Shown here piece by piece: positions 27,658 through 38,048 of a stretch of 64,000 nucleotides of DNA; the stretch's first letter is position 1, and the number at the start of each line of letters is the position of its first letter. This stretch comes from an uncultured Clostridia bacterium (GTDB lineage: Bacteria; Bacillota; Clostridia; TANB77; CAG-508), in contig CAKMVZ010000001.1 in the NCBI GenBank assembly GCA_928721915.1, positions 372,001-436,000 of the forward strand. Direction: 5' to 3'. Below the pieces are notes generated by a model. The model did not search any database. It was not told the DNA's origin and worked only from the letters and a program-made list of their open reading frames with translations. The translations under genes and the position numbers were made by a program.

Positions 27658-28290
27658 TTATTTATATAATAATTTAACTTTCCTACCATTTATTTCAATT
27701 AATTTATCATCTTTTAGATGTCTTAATTCTCTAAACATTGCAGAACGATTAACGGCGATATAATCGGCTAACTCTTTTAATGAAAAAGGAAGCATAAATG
27801 ATTTTGTAGGGTTTCCTACATATTCGATTTCAAAAAACTCTAAAAGTCTATCTCTAATTTGTTTTTTTTCTAGTATTCTCATTCTTTTATTTTTTTCTTT
27901 GAATTTTATATTTGTTATATCAAATAAATTCTTAAGAAAAGTATTAAAATAGTTATGATTTAAATTTTTAGGATTAATTAAATTTTCATAATCAATAACA
28001 ACAACTTCCGTATCATCTCTTGCGATTATTTCACAGTTATCATTGTTTGTTCCAGAAATATTAGTTCCAAAAACATCATTCTTATAAAGATTTTCCATTA
28101 AAATTTCATCACCATTGTATTCCATATATATAATTTGAGCATACCCCTGTAATATAATACAAATTATATTTTCATTTTTTATAGTAGGCAAAATCTCTTC
28201 ATTTTCATGATATCTGTATTGATGAACACTTAATAAATCAAATAATTTATTTATTTGTAATTTGTTTAAACCGTCAAATGGACTTATCAT
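27658..28290 (-). CDS. Crp/Fnr family transcription regulator
   Basis: About 210 residues from the ATG at 28290. An N-terminal cyclic-nucleotide-binding-like beta roll (IICIILQGYAQIIYMEYNGDEILMENLYKNDVFG) and a C-terminal winged helix (LPFSLKELADYIAVNRSAMFRELRHLKDDKLIEI). There is no N-terminal Cys cluster, so it is not an Fe-S FNR. It is divergent from nrdD, and a palindrome in the shared spacer overlaps the nrdD -35, so it may control nrdDG. Confidence 0.85.
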   Translation of the reverse strand: MISPFDGLNKLQINKLFDLLSVHQYRYHENEEILPTIKNENIICIILQGYAQIIYMEYNGDEILMENLYKNDVFGTNISGTNNDNCEIIARDDTEVVVIDYENLINPKNLNHNYFNTFLKNLFDITNIKFKEKNKRMRILEKKQIRDRLLEFFEIEYVGNPTKSFMLPFSLKELADYIAVNRSAMFRELRHLKDDKLIEINGRKVKLLYK

Positions 28291-28333
28291 AATCAATCAC
28301 CAAAAACATTTTATTACAAATTTCAAAAAGACG

Positions 28334-28346
28334 CAAGTGCAACTTG
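28334..28346. promoter_or_regulatory. Palindrome in the regulator-nrdD spacer
   Basis: CAAGT-GCA-ACTTG, a perfect 5-bp inverted repeat. It overlaps the likely nrdD -35 (TTGTAA 28344-28349; -10 TAAGAT 28367-28372, 17-bp spacer). A plausible operator for the divergently encoded Crp/Fnr protein. Confidence 0.5.
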
Positions 28347-28406
28347 TAAAATAAAAAAATTATCTATAAGATTAGCTCATAAAATATATGGGGAGGACAA
28401 AAAAAC

Positions 28407-30596
28407 ATGAAAATTGTAAAAAGAGATGGACATATTGTAGATTATGATCCAGAGAAGATTAGAGTAGCAATAGGAAAAGCAAATGAAGAGGTTAGAGGTA
28501 GAGAAAAAGCAACTAAAGAAGAAATTAAAGAAATTATAAAATATATTGAAGAATTAAATAAAAAAAGAATTTTAGTTGAGGATATTCAAGACATAATTGA
28601 AGAAAAACTAATGGAATTTGGAAAATATCAATTAGCTAAAAAGTATATTACATATAGATATACAAGAGAATTAGTAAGAAAAGCAAATACTACTGATAAA
28701 TCTATAAAAGAGCTAATTGAAGGAGAAAATGAATATTGGAATAGTGAAAATTCTAACAAAAATGCAGAAGTTGTTACAACTCAAAGAGATTATTTAGCTG
28801 GAATTACAAGTACTGATATTACAAGAAGATTTTTACTTCCAGAAGATATAGTAGAAGCGCATGACAAAGGAATTATACATTTTCATGATGCAGATTATTT
28901 TGCACAAAATGCCCTTCACAATTGTGAATTAATAAATTTAGATGATATGTTACAAAATGGAACTGTTATTAATGGTGTAATGATTGAAAAACCACATAGA
29001 TTTATAACAGCAGCAACAATTGCAACTCAAATTATTTTAGCAGTAACTTCATCTAGCTATGGTGGAGCTACAGTATCACTTACACATTTAGCTCCATTTG
29101 TAAGATTAAGCTATGAGAAATATTTAAAAAGATATAAAGATAGAGGGCTAAGCAAAGAAGAATGTGAAAAATTTGCAATGCAAGATACTAAAAAAGAAGT
29201 TGAAGATGGTGTTCAAACATTTAACTATCAAGTAAATTCAATGACAAATACTAACGGACAAGCCCCATTTTTATCAGTTAATATGTATTTAGGAGAAACA
29301 GAAGAATATAAAGATGAACTTGCTATGATTATAGAAGAATTCTTAAAACAAAGAATTCTAGGATTTAAAAATGAAAAAGGTGTATATATAACACCAGCTT
29401 TCCCAAAACTTTTATATGTACTAGAAGAGGATAATATTCATGAGGATAGTAAATATTGGTATTTAACAAAACTTGCAGCTGAATGTACAGCTAAAAGAAT
29501 GGTACCAGATTATATTTCTGAAAAAGTTATGAAAGAATTAAAGAAAAATGAAATGGGAGATGGAGAATGCTATCCATGCATGGGTTGTAGATCATTCTTA
29601 ACACCTGATAGAACAATGAGCCTTGGAAATATAGCAAAAGCTAAAAATTATGTAGAAGGTAAAGGAAAATATTATGGAAGATTTAACCAAGGTGTTGTAA
29701 CAATTAATTTACCAGATGTTGCGCTTTCAGCTGATGGAGATATGGATGAATTTTGGAAAATCTTTGACGAAAGATTAGAGTTATGTCATAAAGCTTTACA
29801 AATAAGACATAAAAGATTAAGTAATGCCACAAGTGATGTAGCACCAATTCTTTGGCAACATGGTGCATTAGCAAGATTAGAAAAAGGAGAATCAATTCAT
29901 GAATTATTACATCATGGATATTCAACAATTTCACTTGGATATGCAGGTTTATATGAATGTGTTAAAGTTATGACAGGACATAGTCATACAGATAATGGAG
30001 AAGGAAAAGATTTCGCATTAAAAGTAATGCAACACTTAAATGATGCAACAGCAAAATGGAAAAAAGAAGAAGATATAGATTATTCAGTTTATGGAACACC
30101 AATTGAGTCAACAACATATAAATTTGCAAAATGTTTAAAAGAAAGATTTGGAACAGTAAAAGGAATTACAGATAGAGCTTATATCACAAATTCATATCAT
30201 GTTCCTGTATTTGAAGATATTGATGCATTCTCAAAATTAAAATTAGAAAGTGAATTCCAAAAATTAAGTCCAGGTGGAGCAATTTCATATATTGAAACAC
30301 CAAACTTACAAGGAAATATAGATGTTGTTATACAAGTAATTCAATTTATATATGATAATATCATGTATGCAGAATTAAATACAAAATCTGATTATTGCCA
30401 AAAATGTGGATATACAGGAGAAATTTTGATTGATGATAATTTAGAGTGGTATTGCCCAAACTGTGGAAATAGAGACCATAACACATTAAATGTTGCAAGA
30501 CGTACATGTGGATATATTGGAACTAATTTCTGGAACAAAGGAAGAACTCAAGAAATAAAAGAAAGAGTTTTACATATTGATAATAAAGAAGCTTAA
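28407..30596 (+). CDS. nrdD: Anaerobic ribonucleoside-triphosphate reductase (class III)
   Basis: 729 residues: N-terminal ATP-cone (about 1-90; VKRDGHIVDYDPEKIRVAI), the glycyl-radical enzyme barrel with CMGCRSFLTPDR, a C-terminal zinc site (CQKCG...CPNCG) and the glycyl radical loop RRTCGYIGTNFWN. Reduces NTPs to dNTPs without oxygen. GGGGAGG ribosome site. The activase follows. Confidence 0.96.
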   Translation: MKIVKRDGHIVDYDPEKIRVAIGKANEEVRGREKATKEEIKEIIKYIEELNKKRILVEDIQDIIEEKLMEFGKYQLAKKYITYRYTRELVRKANTTDKSIKELIEGENEYWNSENSNKNAEVVTTQRDYLAGITSTDITRRFLLPEDIVEAHDKGIIHFHDADYFAQNALHNCELINLDDMLQNGTVINGVMIEKPHRFITAATIATQIILAVTSSSYGGATVSLTHLAPFVRLSYEKYLKRYKDRGLSKEECEKFAMQDTKKEVEDGVQTFNYQVNSMTNTNGQAPFLSVNMYLGETEEYKDELAMIIEEFLKQRILGFKNEKGVYITPAFPKLLYVLEEDNIHEDSKYWYLTKLAAECTAKRMVPDYISEKVMKELKKNEMGDGECYPCMGCRSFLTPDRTMSLGNIAKAKNYVEGKGKYYGRFNQGVVTINLPDVALSADGDMDEFWKIFDERLELCHKALQIRHKRLSNATSDVAPILWQHGALARLEKGESIHELLHHGYSTISLGYAGLYECVKVMTGHSHTDNGEGKDFALKVMQHLNDATAKWKKEEDIDYSVYGTPIESTTYKFAKCLKERFGTVKGITDRAYITNSYHVPVFEDIDAFSKLKLESEFQKLSPGGAISYIETPNLQGNIDVVIQVIQFIYDNIMYAELNTKSDYCQKCGYTGEILIDDNLEWYCPNCGNRDHNTLNVARRTCGYIGTNFWNKGRTQEIKERVLHIDNKEA

Positions 30597-30645
30597 AAAA
30601 GCTAAGAAAATACATTTTTGTAAAAATACAAGAAAGGACAAAAAT

Positions 30646-31134
30646 ATGAAATACAATAGAATAAGAAAAATGGATATATCAAATGGACCGGGAGTTAGAG
30701 TTTCAATATTTATGCAAGGTTGTCCATTTCATTGCAAAAATTGCTTTAATCCTGAAACGTGGGATTTTGAAGGCGGACAAGATTTTACTGATGAAACAAT
30801 TGATAAGGTTTTAAATTTAAGTGATAAAAAAGAAGTAAAAGGATTATCAATACTAGGAGGAGAGCCAATGGCTCCTTCTAATATTGAAGGAACTGCAAAA
30901 CTTGCAAAAGCTTTTAAAGAAAAATACCCAGATAAAAATGTATGGGCATGGTCAGGTTTTAAATTTGAGGACATAAAAAACAAAGAAGCATTAAAATATA
31001 TAGATGTACTAGTGGACGGAAACTACAAAGATGAACTTCACGACCCAACTTTAAAATGGAAAGGATCATCAAATCAAAGAGTAATAGATGTACAAAAAAG
31101 TATAAACGAAAATAAAGTTTTTGAAGTTTGTTAA
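30646..31134 (+). CDS. nrdG: Anaerobic RNR activating protein (radical SAM)
   Basis: 162 residues from the ATG at 30646 (AGAAAGGA upstream). The radical-SAM Cys motif is in GCPFHCKNCFNPETWDFEGG (C-x3-C-x2-C), followed by SILGGEPMAPSN. It generates the glycyl radical on NrdD. Lies 49 bp after nrdD. Confidence 0.94.
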   Translation: MKYNRIRKMDISNGPGVRVSIFMQGCPFHCKNCFNPETWDFEGGQDFTDETIDKVLNLSDKKEVKGLSILGGEPMAPSNIEGTAKLAKAFKEKYPDKNVWAWSGFKFEDIKNKEALKYIDVLVDGNYKDELHDPTLKWKGSSNQRVIDVQKSINENKVFEVC

Positions 31135-31160
31135 AATATATTTCGCATTTGAGAAATAAC

Positions 31161-31189
31161 TTGACAAATGAGCTTAAAAAAACTATAAT
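31161..31189 (+). promoter_or_regulatory. Consensus promoter of the 31207 ATPase gene
   Basis: TTGACA (31161-31166), 17-bp spacer, TATAAT (31184-31189): a perfect SigA consensus, the strongest in the window. Confidence 0.85.
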
Positions 31190-31206
31190 AAACTTAGGTG
31201 ATGATT

Positions 31207-32400
31207 ATGTTAAAAAGAGAAGTTTATTTATCAAGAATAAGAGGATTTTATGATTCAGATTTGATAAAAATTCTTGTTGGTATAAGGAGATGTGGAAAAT
31301 CTGTAATCTTAAGTCAAATAATTGAAGAAATAAAAGAAAAAAATGTTAAAGATGATCATATTATATATATTAATTTTGAATTAATAGAATTTGAAGAATA
31401 TAGTAATTATAAAAAATTAAATGAGTATATTAAAAGTCAGGTTAAAGATGATAAATTATATTATATTTTTTTAGATGAAATTCAAAAAGTAGAAAAATTC
31501 GAGGTTGTAGTAAATTCTTTAAGGGCTTCTTTGAAAAATGTTAGTATATTTATAACAGGTTCAAATAGTAAATTATTGTCAAATGAATTATCTACAGTTT
31601 TATCTGGAAGATATGTTTTATTTAATATTTATCCATTAAGTTATAAAGAATTTACTGAGCTAACAAAAATGAATCCAAAAAAAGAAGAAACTTTTTGGAA
31701 TTTTGTTAAATGGGGAGGATTACCTAATAGAACTCAGTTTAAAGATGAAAATAATATAAAAGATTATCTTCATAGCGTTTTTGATTCAATTATATTAAGA
31801 GATGTTGTTGAACGATTAGGTTTAAAAGATATAATATTGTTTAACTTGTTATTACAATATGTTGTAGATACAACAGGAAGAGAATTTTCAGCTGAAAATA
31901 TTGTAAAATATTTAAAAAGTGAAGGAAAATCAGTATCGACTGAAACTTTATATATATATTTAGACGCTCTTTGTAAAGCTTTAATAATAAAAAAGATTTA
32001 TAGATATGATATTCATGGAAAAGCAATTTTGAAAACATTAAATAAATATTATATGACTGATTTAGGAATAGCACAAATAAAAAACAATAATTTTGAAATT
32101 AATAAATCTTTTGCAATTGAAAATGTTGTATATAATGAACTTTTAGAAAGAGGTTATGATGTTTATATAGGAAAAACCAAAACAGGAGAAATTGATTTTT
32201 TCGCAAGAAAAGTAGATTCAGAATTATATATACAAGTTGCATATATATTAGATAATGAAAATGTGATAAAAAGAGAATTTGGAGCATTTAGTGGTATAAA
32301 TGATGATATACCAAAATATTTACTTTCTTTAGATAAAGTAAATATGTCTAGAAATGGAATTATCCATAAAAATATTATTGATTGGTTATTAGAAAAATAG
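31207..32400 (+). CDS. AAA_14/DUF4143-type ATPase
   Basis: 397 residues from the ATG at 31207 (AGGTG fits best; earlier in-frame GTG/ATG exist). Walker A GIRRCGKS (about 25-32), Walker B YYIFLDEIQ, a sensor ITGSNSKLL, then a DUF4143-like C-terminal domain (KTGEIDFFARKVDSELYIQVAY). These ATPases are common in anaerobes and of unclear function. It opens the repeat-rich pilin-like locus; a second member lies at 34411. Confidence 0.85.
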   Translation: MLKREVYLSRIRGFYDSDLIKILVGIRRCGKSVILSQIIEEIKEKNVKDDHIIYINFELIEFEEYSNYKKLNEYIKSQVKDDKLYYIFLDEIQKVEKFEVVVNSLRASLKNVSIFITGSNSKLLSNELSTVLSGRYVLFNIYPLSYKEFTELTKMNPKKEETFWNFVKWGGLPNRTQFKDENNIKDYLHSVFDSIILRDVVERLGLKDIILFNLLLQYVVDTTGREFSAENIVKYLKSEGKSVSTETLYIYLDALCKALIIKKIYRYDIHGKAILKTLNKYYMTDLGIAQIKNNNFEINKSFAIENVVYNELLERGYDVYIGKTKTGEIDFFARKVDSELYIQVAYILDNENVIKREFGAFSGINDDIPKYLLSLDKVNMSRNGIIHKNIIDWLLEK

Positions 32401-32401
32401 A

Positions 32402-32797
32402 AGTTTTAAGGACTTTGAATATTTTTCAAAGCTCTTTTGTTATTGTTATGACATAAAATGTCATAATATAATTTAGAATAAAAATGAAATTCTTAGAGAA
32501 GAATATTAATGATAAAAGTTTTCTTTAAGAGTTTTTTTATTTCTGAAAAAAATTTAAAAATATTAAAAGAAAAACATTTTTAAAAATGTTTGTTTTTAGT
32601 GCGTGTTCAAAAAGTAGGTTAATTTGATAAATTTAATTAAGGATTTTGAATAATTCTTCAAAAAAATTTTTAAAATATTAAATAAAAATAATTTTGAAAA
32701 AATGTTTACTTTTTAAAATATTATAGATATAATTTAAAACACACTAGTTATATAACTAGTACAAAATTTAAAATTAATTAAAGAATGGGGGAGAAGT
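32402..32797 (+). repeat. Upstream repeat block of pilin-like gene 1
   Basis: Nearly identical to 37696-38085. It contains a CTTTGAA...TTCAAAG hairpin with T run (about 32412-32440), an inverted repeat TTATGACA-TAAAA-TGTCATAA (32446-32466), a GTGCGTGTTCAAAAAG element (about 32600-32664), the promoter TTTACT (32705-32710) - 17 bp - TATAAT (32728-32733), and an 18-bp palindrome (32743-32760). No gene seen. Confidence 0.8.
32743..32760. promoter_or_regulatory. 18-bp palindrome at the transcript start of pilin-like gene 1
   Basis: ACTAGTTATATAACTAGT is a perfect palindrome beginning about 10 bp after the -10 box. Identical copies precede pilin-like genes 2 and 3. Either an operator or a 5'-end mRNA hairpin. 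Confidence 0.75.
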
Positions 32798-34134
32798 ATG
32801 TATAAACTAATGAAAAATCTAGATGAAAAGGAGCTTTATTTAAAATCTAAAAAGACTCAAAAAAATTTAAATTCTTTAAAAAGCAGCTCCGGAGTAACAT
32901 TAGTAGCGCTAGTAATAACAATAATAGTACTGTTAATTTTAGCAGGTGTGACGATTGCTTTAGTAGTACGGAGATAATGGAGTATTAAATCAAGCAGTAA
33001 ATGCAGCAGATGAGACCAATAGAGCAAATGTGCAGACTGAACTTGAGATGGCAGTAAGTGCGGTTGTAGCAGATTGGAGCGGAGCAAGATATGTAAATGG
33101 AAGTAATGAGACTTTAGAAGACTATATGACTAAGGAAAGAGTAGAAAGCAATATGAATACTGCGAATTATGAATTAAAAGAATTTGAATTAAATACAAAA
33201 AATGGAGTAACAGTAGGATATAAAAATAAAGACTATAATTTTACAGTAGAAATAACATCAAGTGGAAATAGTGCAAAAGTAAAATATGAAGGAAATAGCG
33301 AAAGCTCTGGTGGTGGAGAAGAAGGAGAAAACTTTGCAGACACAGTAACAGAAGCTAGTCATTATGGAGACTATGTAGAATATAATGTTGACTTAAATGG
33401 AGATGGAGATATAACGAATGATTGGAGAATATTCTACAATAATGGAGAAAATATATTTATAATAGCAGCAGACTATGTAAAAAATACATCAAGTTATTTA
33501 AATAATACAGGAACAGGGATGACAGCAGTTATTGAAGAAGGATCAGGATTAACAACCACTAGTGGTTTATATTGGAATTCAGCTCCAAGTATAGCCCAAG
33601 ATACAAGTGGAGCAACATTATTTGGACAAACTTTGTGGATGGATTATAGTACAAATTCAACTGCAAGATGTGTATCAACATTATTAAACACAAATAATTG
33701 GACAGGATTTGTAGATAATATTTATGCAGATTGCGCCATAGGAGGACCAACAATAGAGATGTGGGTAGCAAGTTATAATGCCAAAGGGTATACACCATTA
33801 TATTGCAATAATATAAATAGTTATGGATATTATGTAGGAAATATAAATAAACCAACAGATTACAATCATGATTTAAGTAAAGATGAAAGTACAGGATATG
33901 AAGATACATTATATTTCTCAAATTGTTCTTATTGGCTAGCTTCTCCTAGTGCTATTGATCAAGGAGATGTGTACTTGGGAAATGGTATTATGTATGTAGG
34001 TTATCCTAGCAGAATACATTATGAACTATTTTTTGCTTCTTCTAAAATTCGGTGTTCGTCCATTAGTTTGCCTAAATTCTGAAGTCACAGCAGTTCAAAA
34101 TGCTGAGACAGGAGTTTGGAAACTATCAATTTAA
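32798..34134 (+). CDS. Pilin-like surface protein 1 (two in-frame CGG +1 sites)
   Basis: 444 residues after skipping C at 32969 and 34050. The N terminus has a prepilin-type segment after Gly: SSSG-VTLVALVITIIVLLILAGVT (about 34-56), with Ala where classic pilins have Glu5. The first join reads ALVV-GDNGVLNQAVNAADE, a junction familiar from clostridial pilin-like proteins. A conserved middle domain follows (about 75-165), then a variable C-terminal domain with YWLASPS and, after the second join, GVRPLVCLNSEVTAVQ. GGGGGAG ribosome site. Confidence 0.75.
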
Positions 34135-34205
34135 ATAGGTTTTAATTAATATATAAATTTTAAGATTTAATTAAAATTAGTTTATAAATTATTTTAATTT
34201 TTTAG

Positions 34206-34242
34206 AAATAGTATAGTAAAATAATACTATACTATTTTTTAT
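34206..34242 (+). terminator. Terminator after pilin-like gene 1
   Basis: AATAGTATAGT / ACTATACTATT hairpin followed by TTTTT. Confidence 0.75.
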
Positions 34243-34304
34243 TTTAAAGTAAAGAAATTTTATTATTAAAATATTAATTAATAAATTACTTAATGTTTTT
34301 TGAA

Positions 34305-34399
34305 TTTTCTAAAAGTGTGAAAAATAACATACAATTTATTTCTAAAAATGTGATAAACCATTGTTGAAACTTTTCTAAAAATGTGATAAACTATTATTG
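34305..34399 (+). repeat. Direct repeats before the second DUF4143 ATPase
   Basis: Two near-identical words TTTCTAAAAATGTGATAAAC (34339 and 34372), plus a degenerate one TTTTCTAAAAGTGTGAAAAA (34305), end at the ribosome site of the 34411 gene. Likely operator repeats. A related AAAAAATGTGAAAAAATTTG word occurs near 37548 without an ATPase gene after it. Confidence 0.55.
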
Positions 34400-34410
34400 G
34401 AGGTGAATTT

Positions 34411-35745
34411 ATGGAAAGATTAAAGAGAAAAATTGATGATTATCTTATTAAATGGAAAAAAAGTTCAAATAAATTACCTTTAATAGTTAAAGGAGCAAGA
34501 CAGATAGGAAAAACAAATGCAATAAGAAATTTTGGAGTTAATAATTACAAGACATTTATAGAGATTAATTTTGCACTTCAACCTCAGTTCAAAACAATAT
34601 TTGAGGAAGGATTTGAGGTTGATAATATAATAAAAAATATAACTTTAAAAATACCAGAGCTTGAATTAAATGAAAATGATACATTAATATTTTTTGACGA
34701 AATGCAAGAATGTGTAAGTACAGCAACGTCACTAAAAGCTTTTAAAGAAGATGGTAGATATGATGTTATTTGTTCAGGTTCTTTAATGGGAATTAATTAT
34801 AATGAAATTGAATCAAACAGTGTTGGTAATAAAGAAGATTATATAATGAGATCTTTAGATTTTGAAGAATTTTTATGGGCTAAGGGTTATCAAAAAGAAC
34901 AAATTGAAGATTTATATAATCATATGATAAACATAAAGCCACTAAGTAATATGCAATATGATGTTATGATGACTAATTTTAAAGATTATATGATAATAGG
35001 TGGAATGCCAGCTATAGTCAGTAGATTTATGGAAAATAAAAATTTTAGTGGAATATTAAAAATGCAACAACAGATTTTATTAGATTATGAAGAGGACATT
35101 ACAAAATATGCTGGAGGTTTGGATAAAACAAAGATTTTAAATTGTTATAGAAAAATACCAGTATTTTTAGGAAATGAAAATAAAAAATTTCAAATATCAA
35201 AAATAGCAGATGGAGCAAGAAATAGAGAATATGTAGGTGTTATTGATTGGCTCTCAAATGCAGGGATTGTTAATGTTTGTTATGCAATGGAACAAGCAAA
35301 TTTACCATTAAAAGGAAATTATAATCCAGATAATTATAGATTATATTTTGCGGATACTGGATTATTGATTGGTTCATTAGATGAAGAGGTTCAAGATGAT
35401 TTGAGAAATAATGAAAATATGAACACATATAAAGGAGCTTTGTATGAAAATATTGTAAGTGATATGCTAGTTAAAGAGGGCTATAATTTATATTTTTATA
35501 AAAATGATAGCAAGAAAATTGAGATGGATTTTATGTTAAGAGATACAAATTCTTTAATTCCTGTTGAAGTAAAGGCAAATAATAATGCAACAATCTCACT
35601 TAATAATTTAATAAATAATGAATTATATAAAGATATTAAATATGGTATAAAATTATGTAATAAAAACATAGGATTTAACGGTAAATTTTATACATTTCCA
35701 TATTTTTTAACTTTCTTATTAAAAAGATTTTTGAAAGAAAAATAA
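34411..35745 (+). CDS. AAA_14/DUF4143-type ATPase, second copy
   Basis: 444 residues, only distantly similar to the 31207 protein. Walker A GARQIGKT (about 28-35), Walker B TLIFFDEMQE, sensor ICSGSLMG, and a C-terminal nuclease-like fold region (KKIEMDFMLRDTNSLIPVEVKAN; the E-x-D...E-V-K pattern resembles the PD-(D/E)xK core of the DUF4143-associated domain). ATG after GGAGGTG. It lies between pilin-like genes 1 and 2 with its own repeat-containing upstream region. Confidence 0.85.
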   Translation: MERLKRKIDDYLIKWKKSSNKLPLIVKGARQIGKTNAIRNFGVNNYKTFIEINFALQPQFKTIFEEGFEVDNIIKNITLKIPELELNENDTLIFFDEMQECVSTATSLKAFKEDGRYDVICSGSLMGINYNEIESNSVGNKEDYIMRSLDFEEFLWAKGYQKEQIEDLYNHMINIKPLSNMQYDVMMTNFKDYMIIGGMPAIVSRFMENKNFSGILKMQQQILLDYEEDITKYAGGLDKTKILNCYRKIPVFLGNENKKFQISKIADGARNREYVGVIDWLSNAGIVNVCYAMEQANLPLKGNYNPDNYRLYFADTGLLIGSLDEEVQDDLRNNENMNTYKGALYENIVSDMLVKEGYNLYFYKNDSKKIEMDFMLRDTNSLIPVEVKANNNATISLNNLINNELYKDIKYGIKLCNKNIGFNGKFYTFPYFLTFLLKRFLKEK

Positions 35746-35918
35746 TTTTTAAAATTAAATTTTTAATGTTTATAAAAATAAACATGATTTAGAATAAAAA
35801 TAAAACACTTAGAGAAAAATACAAAATATAAAAGTTTTCTTTAAGTGTTTTTTTATTGTTTAAAAAATTTTAAATAAAAAATATTTACATTTTAAACTAT
35901 TATAGATATAATTTAAAT

Positions 35919-35936
35919 ACTAGTTATATAACTAGT
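35919..35936. promoter_or_regulatory. 18-bp palindrome before pilin-like gene 2
   Basis: Same ACTAGTTATATAACTAGT as before genes 1 and 3. The promoter is TTTACA (35884-35889) - 17 bp - TATAAT (35907-35912). Confidence 0.75.
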
Positions 35937-35973
35937 ACAAAATTTAAAATTAATTAAAGAATGGGGGAGAAGT

Positions 35974-37451
35974 ATGTATAAACTAATGAAAAATCTAGAT
36001 GAAAAGGAGCTTTATTTAAAATCTAAAAAGACTCAAAAAAATTTAAATTCTTTAAAAAGCAGCTCCGGAGTAACATTAGTAGCGCTAGTAATAACAATAA
36101 TAGTACTGTTAATTTTAGCAGGTGTGACGATTGCTTTAGTAGTACGGAGATAATGGAGTATTAAATCAAGCAGTAAATGCAGCAGATGAGACCAATAGAG
36201 CAAATGTGCAGACTGAACTTGAGATGGCAGTAAGTGCAGTTGTTGCAGACTGGAGCGGAGCAAGATATGTAAATGGAAGTAATGAATCTTTAGAAGATTA
36301 TATGACTAAGGAAAAAGTAGAAGGCAATATGAATACTGCTGATTATAAATTAAAGGCATTTGAATTAAATGCAGAAAATGGAGTAACAGTTGGATATAAA
36401 GGAAAAGATTATAATTTCACAGTAGAAATCACATCAAGTGGAAATAGTGCAAAAGTAATATATGAAGGAGAAGGAGAGCCTACCGAGGTAACAGAATGGA
36501 TAGAAAATGAAGATGGAAGTGTAACAGATGGAGAAGTAACACTTCAAGTAGGAGATTATATAAATTATGATCCAATAACAGGGGCAAGTAAAATAAGCGA
36601 AACTTCATATGCTACAGAGACAGGATATAGTACAGATCAAGTATTTAATTTAGCGGATTATACAGGAAAATGGAAAATATTTGGAGTAGAAAATGGAAAA
36701 ATTCTGATAATTTCGGAAGGTGAAATCATTCCGTCAAATCAAGAAGGTAAAAAATATTATTTAGCAGGAAAAGAAGGTTTAAAAAATGCAATAATAGAAT
36801 TAGATAAAATTTCAGCATTATATGGTCAAGGAAAGTATGCGGAAAGTGCAAGAAGTGTAAACCATAAGGATATAGCAGATTTGATAGGATTAACGCCAGA
36901 AGTGTATAATGATTTTTGTGATACAGTTGGAAGTGAAATAGATAAATATGGAAATGAAGTGTCAATATTCTGGGATGGAACTGTATATCCTAGATATGAA
37001 TCAACACTTGCAGGTAATGGGAGTATGACAAGTGCTCATGATGGAGGTTTTTGTTGGTATGATTTTGAAACAGAAGAAATGAAAAAAATAAATTATACAA
37101 CAACACCAAGTGAAGAGTCAATAATAACAATAATAAATAATTTTTACGGATATGAACCAGGATATATTGATTTGGAAATTCCAAATAATATATATAAAAT
37201 GGTATTCGTAAATTCAACTGGATATTATGCAGATTATTGGTTAGCTTCACGTTGTAGTTTATTTCTTACTAATAGTGCTATGTATTGTGTATATAGTGTA
37301 AGAGAACGGAGGAGTTAATTATTCTAATTATTTTGCTTCTTTTAATGGAGCAAATTATGGAGATTTAGGTATTCGTCCATTAGTAACACTACAATCTGAC
37401 ATTAAATTAACCAATACAGGAGCAAATACTTGGGACATTTCAGATTCATAA
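35974..37451 (+). CDS. Pilin-like surface protein 2 (two in-frame CGG +1 sites)
   Basis: 491 residues after skipping C at 36145 and 37307. The first ~110 residues after the prepilin segment nearly match proteins 1 and 3; the rest differs. The second break, VRE-GGVNYSNYFASFNG, restores a YWLAS...GIRPLVTLQS C-terminal domain of the kind found in clostridial variable surface proteins. Without the second shift the protein ends before its GIRPLV core. Followed by a terminator at 37478. Confidence 0.75.
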
Positions 37452-37477
37452 AATATATTTTAGTAAAATTTATTTAA

Positions 37478-37520
37478 TAAAAAAATCCCCAAATTAAAAA
37501 AGTAATTGGGGATTTTTTTA
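37478..37520 (+). terminator. Terminator after pilin-like gene 2
   Basis: AAATCCCCAAATT / AATTGGGGATTT hairpin followed by a long T run. Confidence 0.9.
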
Positions 37521-38030
37521 TTTTTGATGAATTTTTATACTAAACTCCAAAAAATGTGAAAAAATTTGACTATTTTTAATAAATATGTATATAATGTATA
37601 TAATTTATATAGTTAAAATATTTGCTGTTTTAATTAATAAATATTTTACTAATGTTTTAAGGGACGTGTTGGAAAAACAGGTTAATTTAATGAAATTATT
37701 AAGGGCTTTGAATTTTTCAAAGTTCTTTTGTTATTGTTATGACATAAAATGTCATAATATAATTTAGAATAAAAATGAAATTCTTAGAGAAGAATATTAA
37801 TGATAAAAGTTTTCTTTAAGAGTTTTTTTATTTCTGAAAAAGATTTACAAATATTAAAAGAAAAACATTTTTAAAAATGTTTGTTTTTAGTGCGTGTTCA
37901 AAAAGTAGGTTAATTTGATAAATTTAATTAAGGGTTTTGAATAATTCTTCAAAAAAATTTTTAAAATATTAAATAAAAATAATTTTTAAAAAATGTTTAC
38001 TTTTTAAAATATTATAGATATAATTTAAAT

Positions 38031-38048
38031 ACTAGTTATATAACTAGT
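38031..38048. promoter_or_regulatory. 18-bp palindrome before pilin-like gene 3
   Basis: Third exact copy of ACTAGTTATATAACTAGT, 6 bp after the -10 box. Confidence 0.75.

Noticed and set aside
33559..33921. Long minus-strand ORFs inside the pilin-like genes (also 36726-37250 and 38529-39215)
   Set aside because: Low-complexity Leu/Tyr/His-rich translations opposite real coding sequence, without ribosome sites.
31207..35745. DUF4143 ATPases as transposition proteins of an insertion sequence
   Set aside because: No DDE/HUH domain, terminal inverted repeats or target duplications are seen; the Walker and DUF4143 features explain them.
37585..37767. 60-codon ORF in the spacer before pilin-like gene 3
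   Set aside because: It runs across the repeated element and a terminator-like hairpin, has no ribosome site and has AT-rich random composition.
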